Shown here piece after piece: positions 9,886 through 21,687 of a stretch of DNA of 64,000 nt. Source of the stretch: Citrus sinensis (taxonomy: Eukaryota > Streptophyta > Magnoliopsida > Sapindales > Rutaceae); the NCBI RefSeq assembly GCF_022201045.2, contig NC_068560.1:4620001-4684000 (forward strand), in the 5' to 3' direction. A program made the translations under genes and the position numbers. Numbering within the stretch: the stretch's first letter is position 1; each line of letters starts with the position of its first letter. Under the pieces are notes generated by a model, which worked only from the letters and a program-made list of their open reading frames with translations, ran no database searches and was not told the origin of the DNA.

Positions 9886-12352
9886 AGAAAATGTTGATGT
9901 TCAATGTGAGTATAGTTATGTTGACTAGTATTTATACAATATGTGTAGCCCCTATTTCGTCTGTCATTGAAAGTAAGATAATTATTTTTCATGAAAACTC
10001 TTTGATTGATCATCCTTGACAATTTGCAGGTCAAGTGATCAAGGGTGAGAATGGAGTTACACTGGTGAGACTAACAGGCCAGTTCAAAGATGAATGAATA
10101 AGGCTCAGGTGCGTGTTTACTTGCTTGCTTCTGTAGCGTACTGTCGCACGTTTTAATTCGGCTGATTTATCTAATTCATCAAACTTCATTCCCATAACTT
10201 CCATTGATATATATCTTTGTTGCATATCAAGCAGAAACCGAGAAAGCAAAATGTCAGCTCTAGTTCATATTTGTGCGAGTTCATGTTTTCATTTTGATTA
10301 TGAAACCATTTCCAGGCAGCAGTACCGGGCAGCAATTATGAAGTTAGTTGCCAAGAATGCAGGGGATCTAAAGAAGCATTGGATTTTTTAAGGTATGCAA
10401 CTCCGGTGGCTATATGTCAATTCATAAATATAAGCTTGAATAAATTTGACAATTTGATTATTGTATTGGAGCAAGCAGCTTCTGTTGCCAAGACTTTCCT
10501 CAGATCACAAGCTCCGGAGCTGAACCTGCTGCTATGGATATCTTAGGTTTTTATTATCAATTGTCAACCACTGTTTTGATATTCTCAAGAGTCAAGATTA
10601 AACTTTACTAAAGTTGTTTCGGTTGTCTATAATTTTTTCAGGAATATACCATATATATTTTTCTCATATTCTGAATTTCATATCTTTTGAATATCCACAT
10701 GAGAGTAAAACAATCAGCATCAACTCTGATTACTAAGGTTGTAAAATTCTATTGCAAAACATGATCAATATAATGCGACTAATTCTTTTGCTTTGATGTG
10801 ATAGAAATTTTTTATTTTGACAACTCGCTGGACAAGTGATCTAAGGGTAAGAATGGTGCTTGATTGGTAAGATTGGATAGGGTTCAAACAAGTACCATTG
10901 AATATAGCTATGGACATGGTGGATGTGGACATGGTAGCTCGACTTAGGTTGATGTAAAATTGAAGCGGATATTGTTAAAAGGGCGTTAAGCTACGGTACC
11001 ACCCTATGAAGTTAGTTGCCCATAATGCAAGCATTTTATTTAAAAAGGCACGAGATTCTAATGGCTATATGTAAATTCCTATATTTATCATTAATGGTTA
11101 ATCAATGGTTAGCTTCTTGTTATTCATTTTGTGCATTCAGGTGCCATCAATTGACAGCCGCAAGTATGGTTGCATTAAGCTGCAGCTAGGAAATTTGAGG
11201 ATATGACGGCTGCCGCTACTATTGTCTAAGAGCAAACAGCTACAAGACTTTCCCCATCACATCTGATCCTGCTTAACCTGAACCTGTGGCTATGGATAAT
11301 CCCAGGTTCTTATTATCAACTACATAATCTTTTGCTTGTTTTGAAACCCTCAAGATTAAATTTTGGTAAAATTGTTTCATTTATCTATGTAATCATGTTA
11401 GGTATGGATAGTGACCGACATCATTTTGGCTGTGCCGGTTCTGGCATTGTAGCTTTCCTGAAAATTTACCAAGTGAAGGTAAAGGTTCTATGTCAGAATT
11501 CAGTTTGTCGTCCAACATTTGTAGTTCATTTCTTTTTCAGTAAAACTATCTTCTAATCTTTCTCTGTGGATGGAGGCAAAGAAGCAAGCCATGTAAACCG
11601 GATTGAGTGTGTTTTCTTCCCCCCTCAATAATATTTAAGCACCATCCATAATTGGTTTAATGGAGTGCTCTCATTCGCAGTGGATATTCGAGGGGTTCCT
11701 AGAATAGCCTAGTGGGAGCATGAGATCAAGGGCAAGATCAATGCATTGACAGTACATCTAGGCCATTGATCAAGGGTTGATTCAGCTGTAACCAAATACA
11801 ATGTCAATGAATAACACTACTTTGACAAAAATTAATTCTACAAAATGTTGATGTTCAATGTGAGTATAATTATGTTGACTTGTGCCCATACAATATGTGT
11901 TTAATGATTGTAATTTCTCTCTTTCGTCTGTTAGAATGTAAGATAATTAATTTTCATGAAAACTTTTCAATTGAATCTTTTTCCCCAACTTTGGAGGACA
12001 AGTGATGATAGGGTGAGAATGGAGTCAACACTGGAAAGACAGGCCAGTTCAAAGACCAATGACTAAAACTCTGGTATGCGTTTACTTGCTTGCTTCTATA
12101 GTGCATGGGTATGTTTTAATTTAGCCGATTAATCTAATTCATGGAACCTCAGTTCCGTATGTTTCCACTGATACATATCTTGTGCTGCATATCAACCGGA
12201 AACAGAGCAAGCAGAATGTCAGGCTGCAATTCATATTTGTGTGAATTCAGGGCATTGAGCTGAGCTACCTTATGAAGTTGGTTGCCAAGAATGCAGGGAG
12301 CCTGAAAGAGTCAAGATTAAACTTCACTGAAATTGTGATTCGGTTGTAATGT
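9880..12352 (+). repeat. Three decayed tandem copies of an exon-containing block, unrecognised
   Basis: Three related copies lie at about 9880-10640, 10815-11395 and 11835-12352. Shared landmarks are AATGTTGATGTTCAATGTGAGTATA (copies 1 and 3), GACAAGTGATNNNAGGGT..AGAATGG, CCAGTTCAAAGA, ATGAAGTTAGTTGCC (all three), CAAGACTTTCC..ATCACA (1 and 2) and CAAGATTAAA.TT..TNAAATTG (all three). Copy 3 lacks the middle part. Translation of the shared blocks gives short peptides such as GENGVTLVRLTGQFKDE and KLVAKNAG, with splice-like borders, so the ancestor probably had small exons. Stops and indels fill every copy. I do not recognise the gene. They may descend from the 3' region of the neighbouring NLR or from a separate gene. 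Confidence 0.6.
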
Positions 12353-12767
12353 ATTTAGGATAAGGATACTGAGCGAGCAAATGTCATCAGAATTCACTTT
12401 GTTCCCCAGAAACTGGCATTTGGCTCCCAGAAAAAATATTCTTATAAAATTAAAGCATTTTTTTTCTTTTTCCACATAGTTACATTTATGTTCATTATCA
12501 CATTTGTACCGGTCCATCATTGGATGTCGATGCCTTGATGGTCTTATTATATGCCAAAAATTGGAGAACCCAAACAAAAAGAATCCAATGCTGACTGACC
12601 TTATGCCTACAAAAAAAAACTAAAAATATGCAGAAGGGATTGATGACAGCTTTGTGACCATGACATGTTTTGGACTATTGAGAAATCTAGGCAATAAAAA
12701 ATAAACAATATATTTTATTCTTGGAGAAATGGTGTGTCCAAGTCTCTTCCACATATTGCCACAGTTA
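12353..12767. other. Intergenic DNA, no gene seen
   Basis: Between the decayed tandem copies and a MITE. The minus-strand reading frame covering 12317-12577 has no recognisable features and overlaps the decayed copy. Confidence 0.5.
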
Positions 12768-12914
12768 TTGGGATCAGGTTACGGTGCAACTGTGGTACCG
12801 TGTCATAGTTGCATCTAGCCGTTGGATGCACTTAAATTGGTAGGGTCTATTGACATCTAACGGTTGGATGCAACTGTAACACGGTACCACAATTGCACCA
12901 CAAATTTCTCCCAA
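12768..12914. mobile_element. Tourist-like MITE (PIF/Harbinger type), 147 bp
   Basis: Long imperfect inverted repeat starting TTGGGA and ending TCCCAA. The arms GGTGCAACTGTGGTACCGTG and CACGGTACCACAATTGCACC pair with few mismatches, and the inner CCGTTGGATG / CGGTTGGATG segments continue the arms. It is flanked on both sides by TTA (12765-12767 and 12915-12917), the 3-bp target duplication typical of Tourist/PIF-Harbinger elements. There is no coding capacity, so a PIF transposase elsewhere would have moved it. Confidence 0.8.
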
Positions 12915-12917
12915 TTA

Positions 12918-13937
12918 TTATTACCACTACAGTAACCACGAATAAATTACTATAATTATTTTTTTTTTTGGAGATAACATTCTAAAAATTTAAGTGATCT
13001 CATAAGATGTGTAATTTTTAAGGAGTATGATCCTAATGTTATCGTTGGATGAACCGGGGTACCCTTTTTTTTAAAATCGGAAGAAGTTATAGAACTCGTT
13101 GGATCATCTGTAACTACTAAATCAACGACTTTTCCGGAATGCTAAAAAGATCGATTACTTTTCCTTTTTCATTTTTTTATTAACTTGATTTTCTTTTAAT
13201 AATATATGCCTAAATTTATTTTTTTTTCATCGATTTGATTCCTTTTTAAATGGATACCAAGATTCATATTGAAAGTAATGAAAAAATCAATAAATTTGAA
13301 ATCATAAGAGCAGTTTTTTTATTATTTCAGATTGATTAGAATAAGCAAAAAGAAAATCCAAATACAGGAAGCAATGAAATAGAATTTAGATTCTATCTAT
13401 ATATTAAAATTAACCTATACATTAAAAATTGAAGTAATTCATAATTTTGTTAGACACCATATTCAGTTTTCAATCATTCATAACTTTTTTTTTTGGAAGG
13501 AAATCATGATTAATAACTTCAATCGAATAATTTTTCAGAAGTGAAAGTACAAAAAATTAACTTCACCCCAATCAGAATCCAATGATGAAAAAGCCAGCAC
13601 TTGCTGCATGAACAGCACCAGACAAAAGAAATAAAGAATAAAATAATTGATCCTGTGTACCGAAAGCTGACTTTTATGCCATGAAATAACAAACAAGATC
13701 CATCATATTATTAGGTAAAATCTGATTCAAAAATATTTTCCACATGTTCTAACTCTGAAAAAACATTCGAAGCTTGACTTTAACTTAACCAAATTCAACA
13801 ACTTAATTGAAAATTTTACTTGAGAAAAAAAAGGAAAAAGAAAAAAGAACCCAAAAGTTGGGTTGAAAAATACAAAAGAAAAAGTAAAATAAAAATGAGA
13901 GTTTTCAGCAACTTTAGATCAATGAAAGAAAAAATAA
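12918..13937. other. AT-rich intergenic DNA
   Basis: Lies between the MITE and the stop codon of the serine-rich protein gene. The right end (about 13800-13937) should hold that gene's 3' UTR. Nothing else recognised. Confidence 0.5.
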
Positions 13938-14507
13938 CTAGAGTCCAAAAAGTTTCTTACAGGCTTTAATGATCTTGCTTTTGCTAATCTTCGTCTTCTT
14001 CTTCCTCTTCTTCTTCTCAGCAAGATCTTCATCTTCAAAGGGTGATGTTACAGTCACAGACTGGTCATGGATCCTGCTATATCTTTCAGAAACAGAAGAA
14101 GATCTTCTCATGGAGAAAGCTCTCTTAACTGTATATTGAAGTGCATGAGAAGCAGCTGATGAAGCAGAAACTGTGCTGTTTCTTCTCAGCTTTATATGGC
14201 TACCAAACTTCTCTCCATCGTTATTATTGTTATTATAATTGATGTTGCATACTTGATCTTCTTCTTCTTCTTCTTCTTGCTCTGAAAATGAAAATGAATC
14301 TTGTGTTTTGTTTCTGTTACTGGTGGTATTGTTAGTTTTTGTGAGAGGATTGCTCTTGATCAACTCCTCAAGATTGGATTCTGGGATTTCGGGTTTCGGG
14401 TTCCGGGTCTCAGAAAGTGATGGAGATGATGGAAAAAGATCCGACGAAAAATCTATGGATCTTGATTTGGTATCACCAATGATTTTCATCTTAGAATACC
14501 CATTCAT
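13938..14507 (-). CDS. Serine-rich basic plant protein of unknown function, 189 aa, single exon
   Basis: Uncharacterised plant protein. The N-terminus MNGYSKMK with the following TKSRSIDFS stretch, the central LRRNSTVSASSAASHALQ, then AFSMRRSSSVSERYSRIHDQ and a lysine-rich C-terminus ending KIIKACKKLFGL look like blocks of a conserved eudicot family with no defined domain. In between are a Glu run (EQEEEEEED) and an Asn run. No signal peptide or membrane span is visible. Arg/Ser clusters suggest phosphorylation sites and the basic tail could be nuclear or membrane-associating, but this is inference. The frame is intact and uninterrupted, a start at 14507 gives the conserved N-terminus, and a TATA box lies about 115 bases upstream. 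Confidence 0.85.
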   Translation of the reverse strand: MNGYSKMKIIGDTKSRSIDFSSDLFPSSPSLSETRNPKPEIPESNLEELIKSNPLTKTNNTTSNRNKTQDSFSFSEQEEEEEEDQVCNINYNNNNNDGEKFGSHIKLRRNSTVSASSAASHALQYTVKRAFSMRRSSSVSERYSRIHDQSVTVTSPFEDEDLAEKKKRKKKTKISKSKIIKACKKLFGL

Positions 14508-14620
14508 TTTTTGCCTTCCTTGCTAGATTTGTTTTAGAGAAAACTTTCTTAGGGCAGATGGGATAAGATATGGCAAGATTTTCAAAGGGATAGAGAGCTT
14601 GGAAAAAGAGTAGGGAAGGA

Positions 14621-14633
14621 ATTTATTTATATG
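14621..14633 (-). promoter_or_regulatory. TATA box of the serine-rich protein gene
   Basis: Minus-strand CATATAAATAAAT. It lies 114-126 bases upstream of the ATG at 14507, so transcription would start near 14590-14600 with a leader of roughly 85-90 bases. Confidence 0.6.
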
Positions 14634-16327
14634 CATCACTAGAGAGGCAAAGACAATGTAGGTTTTGGAAATGGGGTCAAATTATGAGTGTGATTGAGGG
14701 GCCACATGAGGTCAGAAAATATGAGCTACAGTTCAATAACATGGTCAGTTTACTTTAAGAGAATAAATAATTAATTTGGGAAATTTGAGGTATACAATAA
14801 TAATAAAGACGACAATAATATATAATTGTTGGATCAGGATGTCTAAATTTTGTAGAATGCGAATTTGTGTAGGGTTAAAAAAAAAATTGACATTGGGTTC
14901 AAGTAATTACATATAATAAGTTGTTATATATTTAAAAAAAGTTTCTATAAATCGCTCTATTTAATATTAAAGTTAAATAGTCGTAGCTTACTGGAAAAAA
15001 AACACTTAAATGTTAATAAAATGAAACATTTACAAGTAATTAATCAAATCGATATAATTTATAAGTCACAATAATTAGTATTTATCAAACACTTTAACAT
15101 TATAGTTTTTTAAGTTATAATTATTCAATCCCAATACTAACATAACCATAATTTTACACACATATGGTAGATTTAAGGATTAAAGCGTATTTTTACTTTA
15201 AAATGCTTTTTAATTTTGTAATTTGTTCTCAAATGCTTTCTTTAGAAGCATGCAAATGCATTTGTTTTCTTTTTGACACATACGGTAGACTCATGGAAGC
15301 TTACAAGAAATCTCGGAAATGCGAAAGTGATTACTTAATTATTGTGGTTGATTTTTAAAAGGTTCCTTAGTTTTTAATCTCGGCTTTTTTTTTCTTTTTT
15401 TTTTTAAAGGGGCTTTTGAACATTTGGTCAAAGGGCCACTTCCATCTCATGCTCGTAGTACCTAAAATAATTAATATCAATGTTTAAGAGCCATAAGTGG
15501 GCAAACCATGTGCTTTGTGTTAAATAAATACACGTGATCTTGCAAGGCTTGAAGTCAAAATTGGGCGAATTATTTGCAATTTTTTAATTGGATGGGTCAT
15601 TGGCTCCTCTCGAGTTGGTTCTTTGAATTTTGTTTGCTCTAATTTAGTCCACTAGGGTAGCAGTGATATTTCCACCCTCAAATTCTTATAAATTCACTGT
15701 ATTTTTTAAAAATAATTATAATAAATTTACGATATATTTAGAAAATATAAATAAATAAGAAATTTAGAGATTTAATCAAATAAAATTAAATACCTAAACT
15801 ATAAAATACAAGAATTCATGTTTTTTGAATAATTTAATCATTTTATATTCTTGGAATAAAACAATCAAATAAAACTTACATTAAAACATCTTTAATTGTC
15901 AAAGATATTTAAGTAAAAAAATTATAAAATGAATTTAGTTGATTATTTGTTAATATTTTGTGTTGATTTGTATATTTGAACTTATTACAATTATTATCTA
16001 GAAGTGAGGTAAATTCATAAAAATAGTGGAGCAAAATTATCACCATCTTGTCTTTTGGTAAAGCTCAATTGAATGCATAAAAGGACACTTATACCCACAT
16101 GATTTGATTATATCTACACGTAAACCCTACAATATTTTAAAAATGACCACACCCTCTTTTGACTATTTTACACTTAATTAACCAAGTTAATCCAAAAAAA
16201 TCTTTACTAAAAAAATTTATAACTACAAGAGTGCTCATTTAGTCCAGGATCCTGCACTATTTTAAATTTCTAAAGAACTGTTATGCCATATAGTCATATA
16301 CTATAATTATATAACATATATGGCAAT
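14634..16327. other. AT-rich intergenic DNA, no gene seen
   Basis: Upstream region of the serine-rich protein gene. A, T and short direct runs only. No terminal repeats or RNA genes recognised. Confidence 0.5.
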
Positions 16328-16355
16328 CCCTATCTTACATGCATGTAAGATAGGG
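16328..16355. repeat. 28-bp perfect palindrome, copy 1
   Basis: Perfect inverted repeat centred on CTTACATGCATGTAAG with outer CCCTAT / ATAGGG. The surrounding bases CAATC before it and GGGAYCCA after it are also shared with the second copy at 55716-55743, so the conserved unit is about 40 bases and wider than the palindrome itself. Confidence 0.75.
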
Positions 16356-16566
16356 GGATCCAACATATATTACAAATTATACTATTACATCCTTTAAGAA
16401 TGTCAATTCTAAACTAGATCATTTGTAATAACTACATATACAGTATTAAATAAACATAATAAATAAAAGTAGATACAATTCTTCACTTATTTATATTCAT
16501 ATTTATGCTGTTAAAATTCGTTAATCTTTTTGGGGCAACGGCTATTATATTCAAAACACTTATGTC

Positions 16567-16632
16567 TACACTGAAAGAATGTAGTCGCAAAAAGATTACT
16601 ACACTGAAAGAATGTCGTCGTGAAAAATTATA
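16567..16632. repeat. Two tandem 33-bp units
   Basis: TACACTGAAAGAATG followed by TAGTCGCAAAAAG, then the same again with TCGTCGTGAAAAA. Read on the minus strand the units contain CACGACGACATTC and GCGACTACATTC, a kind of motif found as subterminal repeats in CACTA transposons. No element ends were found nearby, so this is at most a fragment. Confidence 0.55.
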
Positions 16633-16883
16633 TAACATGCATGAGAGATGTCCTCCCCCAATCAATGATGGAGATAGAACACAATGATTTGTAACTTGTC
16701 ATACTTGTAGCAGTAACACAACCCATTCGGACACCCATCTTATGAAAAATTTCGCATGATTTACAAATCGAACATGGAATCATAATACAACAATTGCTTG
16801 AACTCCTCAACTGTATAAAATCTGAGATTTTTGTTTCCTCGAAAGATTATAAGATTGATAGTTAGTATAGCTGCCAACTTACA

Positions 16884-17889
16884 CTAGCCTTGGAGCAATT
16901 CCTTTGCTTTCTTTAACCAAACATTATAGATGTCATCTGTGAACAGAATAAAATGCACCTGCAAAGAGCAACCCATAGAATTGATCACATTGACTCACAT
17001 TATCAGAGATATGTCATATTTTGAAAGAAGGCAAACGGATGAATTGTTACATGTACATATAAAATTAACCAAACATGACAAAGTCATGCACAGAAATGGC
17101 AATAATATATTGAAAGGATGAAAGACTTTAATTGTGACCTAGTATCATCTGTCACAACAGAGTAAGGTTTTGGTAGCAGCCTGATAATATTTGAGTCCAA
17201 CCAAAAACCAACAGGGTTCCCAGAGTCCAAGACATGAATTTGTTAAAAAAAGGAAAAAGAAAAAAAATGAACTTGAAAATTTCAAGATTCAAGACTTGTT
17301 TCATAATATTTTTTCAAAAATGCATTTGATGGAAGGGTTTAACAATATCTTGGAATGTCCTAATAAAACTTAACACATAGATGATTCGCAATGCATATTA
17401 AATAACATATAACCTAAGTGAATGTGAACATTCATACAATCTTTTAAATGAGCCCTTGTTGAGGTTTGTTTTGGTAACTTACAAATATAACAACAGCATT
17501 AGTGCAGGCTGCCAGAGTAAGATTTTAAAAGGAAGTCATTAGCTTCTAAAGCACTTTCTTCTAGTATCTGTCTCGCCAAATAATCCATTCATTATTCTCC
17601 AAGTCCTCTTACTTTACTGTCCCATTTCTTAACTCACCTTTAATTCTTTAATCCTTTTTTAATTACCTCCAATTGAGAAAAATTCTTTCTCTCTTCTTCA
17701 TCACATCTTTCTGAAGCTCGCTTCTTGTGTTATCCTATTTTTCATTTTGGCTCTGTTAACTGAAGAATGGACTATGAACTTCGTTGGGATAGAAGTAGGG
17801 CATTTAAGGATGTGAACTTGAATATAATAGACAAATTTATGGCCTGGTGGGAGAGTATCAAAGTAAAGGTTGATGTTTTGCAGGTAACC

Positions 17890-17920
<31 letters not shown>

Positions 17921-20799
17921 AACCATTGACATTGGATAAAATGTTGAGTGAAGACAATGTAATTATTAAGAACAAGCATGATGTAATTTTTTTCGCAGAA
18001 CTTTGGAGTTTGGACCGTGTGTTTAACAATCAAAACATCTACATACATTTTTCAAATTCAATGAAATATTTAGAGAACGGATCCTCTTTCTCTGCAGGAC
18101 TGTTTCACAAACACAGTCAACAAACACATTTTCTATATGTTGTCGAGCTTCATAAACAAAAATATATGTTTAAAAACAATATTGGTAGGGCTTATCAGGC
18201 TATTTGCAGCCTAAGGGCTACAGGAAGAGCTTGAGTTATATTTGACACAAATGATAAAAGTAAACAAATAAATGAATAAAGAGAAATGCAAAGTGAATCA
18301 TTTAGAAATGCCAGATTCAATTTAAAAGGTGCAACAATGCAGTACTATCAGATCATTAAGCAAAATTTATCAAGCGATACCTCCTTAAAGTCATTCGCAA
18401 ATTCTTTCACCATAGATATAGCTATTGTGGCAGCTTCATCTGGAGGATACCTGATGAATTATTCAACCAAAAAAGGAAAAAAAAAATGTTGGAACTTTTT
18501 CTAGGCAGAGAGTGGAGTAAAATTCAGAATTCCAATCCATTGAGATTCATGGTTTAAATTAAAATCATCAGTTAACTACATCAACATATAATGGTCTTAA
18601 AAATGTATCAGGATAAATTAGAGTATTATGTAATTCTTCCGTAATAGCATGTGTGCCTATAGGACCAAAGTTGCTGACCCAGCCAGAGTAATAAATACAA
18701 AAGACATTCTACAATCTACTTATCTTCGAAAAGCAAAACATCTATAATGTAGTCCATTCGCCTGAAAGGTCGAATTTTAACATATTTTCAATAAGTATTC
18801 ACAATACAGTTCATAGTAGCTCATATATTTGTCCCTGACATGCAGGTGAAAAGTTGAAAATCCAGTTGACTTCCCTGCAGACTGGGTTTGACAAATAAGA
18901 ATTACTCTCTTACCCTTCTCGATTCTTACTCTCTTACCCTTCTCCATAAGAATAAACACATGAGAGTTTATTTTACATAATCTCTCAATGATGATGAAAC
19001 TGCCAACATATCATTGCAGTTTAAAGAGCTGTTTCTATCAAATCCATATCATAGGTAGTGACTTTTGCACTAAGCTCCACCCAGAATGACTCAAGAAAAC
19101 CACAATTGGTTTGCAATTTAATGGCATGAGTCATGATCCTGTAACATTAATTTTAACAGAGCTTTACCAATAGCAGGAGAGTGTTTGATACTTTTCTATT
19201 TTTTAGAATCACTTGTAATTAGATGGCACATAGTATAGATCACTCAAATTATCTAGATATAAAAATTGAAATGAATCCTTCCCGTTAAGTGTTAACTTAC
19301 TGGGATACACCACATGATATGGCAGGAAAAGCAATGTATTGAATATTGTTTGCTTTGCCCACACTCAAGCAGTTCCTGCCGCAAATTTAAGAAAAATAAA
19401 GTTCAACTTCATAATTGCAAAATGAAATTAGTAAATTTATAGTTCAAAAAAACACTAGACATACTTGTATGCACTCCTTAAGATGTCTTCAGGGTTACAA
19501 TGAAAATTAAACACCGGGCCAACTGTGTGAATGACGTGAGATACTGGCAATTTAAAACCTCTGCACTCTTTCAACATGTTAGTGCCAACAATAGCATTAT
19601 ACAGGAATGAGAAAACCAGTACATCAGAAGTTAAGCCGGAATAACCCACGGTGTAATTCTTGCTTCTCCTGGTGGGCAGCGGACTCGAGGTTGGGCTTCT
19701 GGGATTTGATAACAGGCTTTTTGAAGATCTGGTCCTGCTGCCTCATGTATGGCTAACAAGATTCACCCGAATGTTGCTACAAGTCCATTTTGAGTTCATT
19801 TACAATACAAAATTACAACATAAATTCAAGGAAGAGTACCTGCAGCAGTAAACCCGCCTAAAAGCAAAATCTCATTGGTTGGACTCACCTGCAGAAAACA
19901 GACATTCAATAACTAGATAATCCATAAAAATCCCATGGCTCCAAATTTGAAGTTACAATTCTATTGAAAGCTGACCCTATTAAAGAATATCAAAAGATTT
20001 AAAACTACCAACAGAGCTATAGCAAGTTATTGCTAGGTTCAAGAGTCCATAACAGTAATTCTTACATCTCAAATTTCGCCGAACTAGTGGCGATCTCTCT
20101 TACTAATCAAATCTTTCAGACGCTTTATACAGAAAGCATAAAACAAATAGGTTGCCTCAATAGAGTAAAGCTACACATTACGGAGTTGACAAGATGGCAC
20201 GACGCAGCTACTTAATTACACATATTAACATAACAGAGACAACAATTGCATGGTAAAGTCGAGAACTGCACCGATTAGGAAATAAGTTTTGCATCTCAAA
20301 TTTATAATAAGGAACAGAGCTACATGGCTTCCAAAAGCCAAAATAAATATTTTATGATTTGCCCCTTGAATTTCATTTTAAAGTATGACCTTAAGAAGAA
20401 TCATATTCAGACAGAAATATTAAACAGAAGGCTAACAGAAACAGTGATAAATCAGCGTCGGTTTACTCACTTAATTGGAAAACAAAGAAATTGGCACAGA
20501 TTTATCATTGTTTCTGTCAGTGCTCTGATTCTTTAGCATTTTTTCTAAATCTTAACTAAACAAACTTCTTTTCCAATTTTCACCAAAATTATAGATCACA
20601 TATACATATAACAAAAAGACTTAAGAATAAATAAACAAAAAAACGAAAAAAAAAAAGAAAAAAGAAAAGAAAGAAAGAGAGGGAGATAACTGACAATTGC
20701 ATCAGAAGAGCGATCAACGCACCACCGAGAGATGTCTCCTTTACTGATCTTGAGAGAGGTCTTAGTCGAAAACGACAGCGTTTGAACTTTAAAAGTCAT
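16884..20799 (-). CDS. Macro-domain protein A (YmdB/At2g40600-like) with altered active site
   Basis: Macro-domain protein of the type that binds ADP-ribose and removes acetyl or ADP-ribosyl groups. Seven exons: 20695-20799, 19840-19888, 19650-19752, 19465-19560, 19301-19375, 18381-18450 and 16884-16958, all GT-AG and in phase, 190 residues. Seen: GDISRWCVD, AIHEAAGPDL, RCPPGEARIT, SHVIHTVGP, YIAFPAISCG and an ATIAISMVKEFA helix. Compared with its neighbour, the ADP-ribose loop reads VSPTNEILLLGGFTAA instead of VNSANEKMLGGGGCDG, and loop 2 reads CGVSQYP instead of CGLYCYP. Thus the Asp and Tyr that match D35 and Y126 of E. coli YmdB are Ala50 and Ser142. The gene is otherwise undamaged, so it may be a binder or pseudoenzyme. 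The last intron is unusually long (16959-18380). Confidence 0.9.
17891..17916. repeat. (GA)13 microsatellite
   Basis: Simple dinucleotide repeat inside the long last intron of macro gene A. It produces the Ser-Leu repeats in reading frames on the opposite strand, which are not genes. Confidence 0.9.
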
Positions 20800-21687
20800 G
20801 CTTAAAAGCTTGGCTAGCTTTATGCCGTTTCCGTCGTATCGAGAGTCATATGTAGCCGCTTGGCGTGGGGTTGCTGCCTGCCCGGGCTGTCGACTGGTTT
20901 CATTTTGTCAACGGTATTTTGTTTTAAAGTTGGGAGAATTTTATTGACACTCCCTAAGATTTCCCATAATAACAACTAACTCTAAAATATTAATAACAAT
21001 ATCATCCGAAATTAAAAATGTTTAGTGAAATAGTTTAAAAGAGGAATTTGCAAGATAAAGATAATTTTATAATTAAATCAAGGATAAAGATAATTTTATA
21101 ATTAAATCAAGTTATATGAATTATAATAATGAAATTTAGACTACAAAAATACAAGTTTCAATATGATATATATTTTTCTTATCTTCTAGTTTATTCAAAA
21201 AAAATCCCTCATAAATAATTACCCTAAATTCATTATTAGTTTTATAAATGTTTGATGAAAAATATTTTCTTTTTTCTTAGGAAGTTTTAAAAGCTATGCT
21301 ACAGAATTTCTTCTTAAAAACAAACTCTTAGAAATTAAAATAAGAAATTGAATCTTGCATTTACTAAGTTGATAGGTGAATCTGGAGACTACATATTATC
21401 GTACATATTTTTGCAAGAACAAAATGCTCGCTCTTAAGGTAAATTCATGTGCTTTCGTTCGCGCAAACTTCTTTGATTAATAGGTGCATATTTGCAACTT
21501 ACAACAGAAGTTTAATGGGAAATGTAATTTTGACATTTTAGAAAACCGGCATATTGACATAATTTGAGCGTTTTGTAAGCCTATTTCTTGTAAAATCCCT
21601 CTAATTTTTTGGTCCAAAGACTGATATACCAGTTGCTCGAAGGACATCAACTTTGAACTTGTACCAACTTCGAAGTTTTTTACATCC
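20800..21687. other. Spacer between the tandem macro-domain genes, with a 2 x 29-bp repeat
   Basis: Holds the promoter of macro gene A and the 3' UTR of macro gene B. At 21054-21111 the unit GATAAAGATAATTTTATAAT, 29 bases in full, is present twice in tandem with no mismatch seen, pointing to a recent duplication or slippage. Confidence 0.7.

Noticed and set aside
17701..18048. Reading frames with Ser-Leu repeats
   Set aside because: Made by the (GA)n tract inside the last intron of macro gene A.
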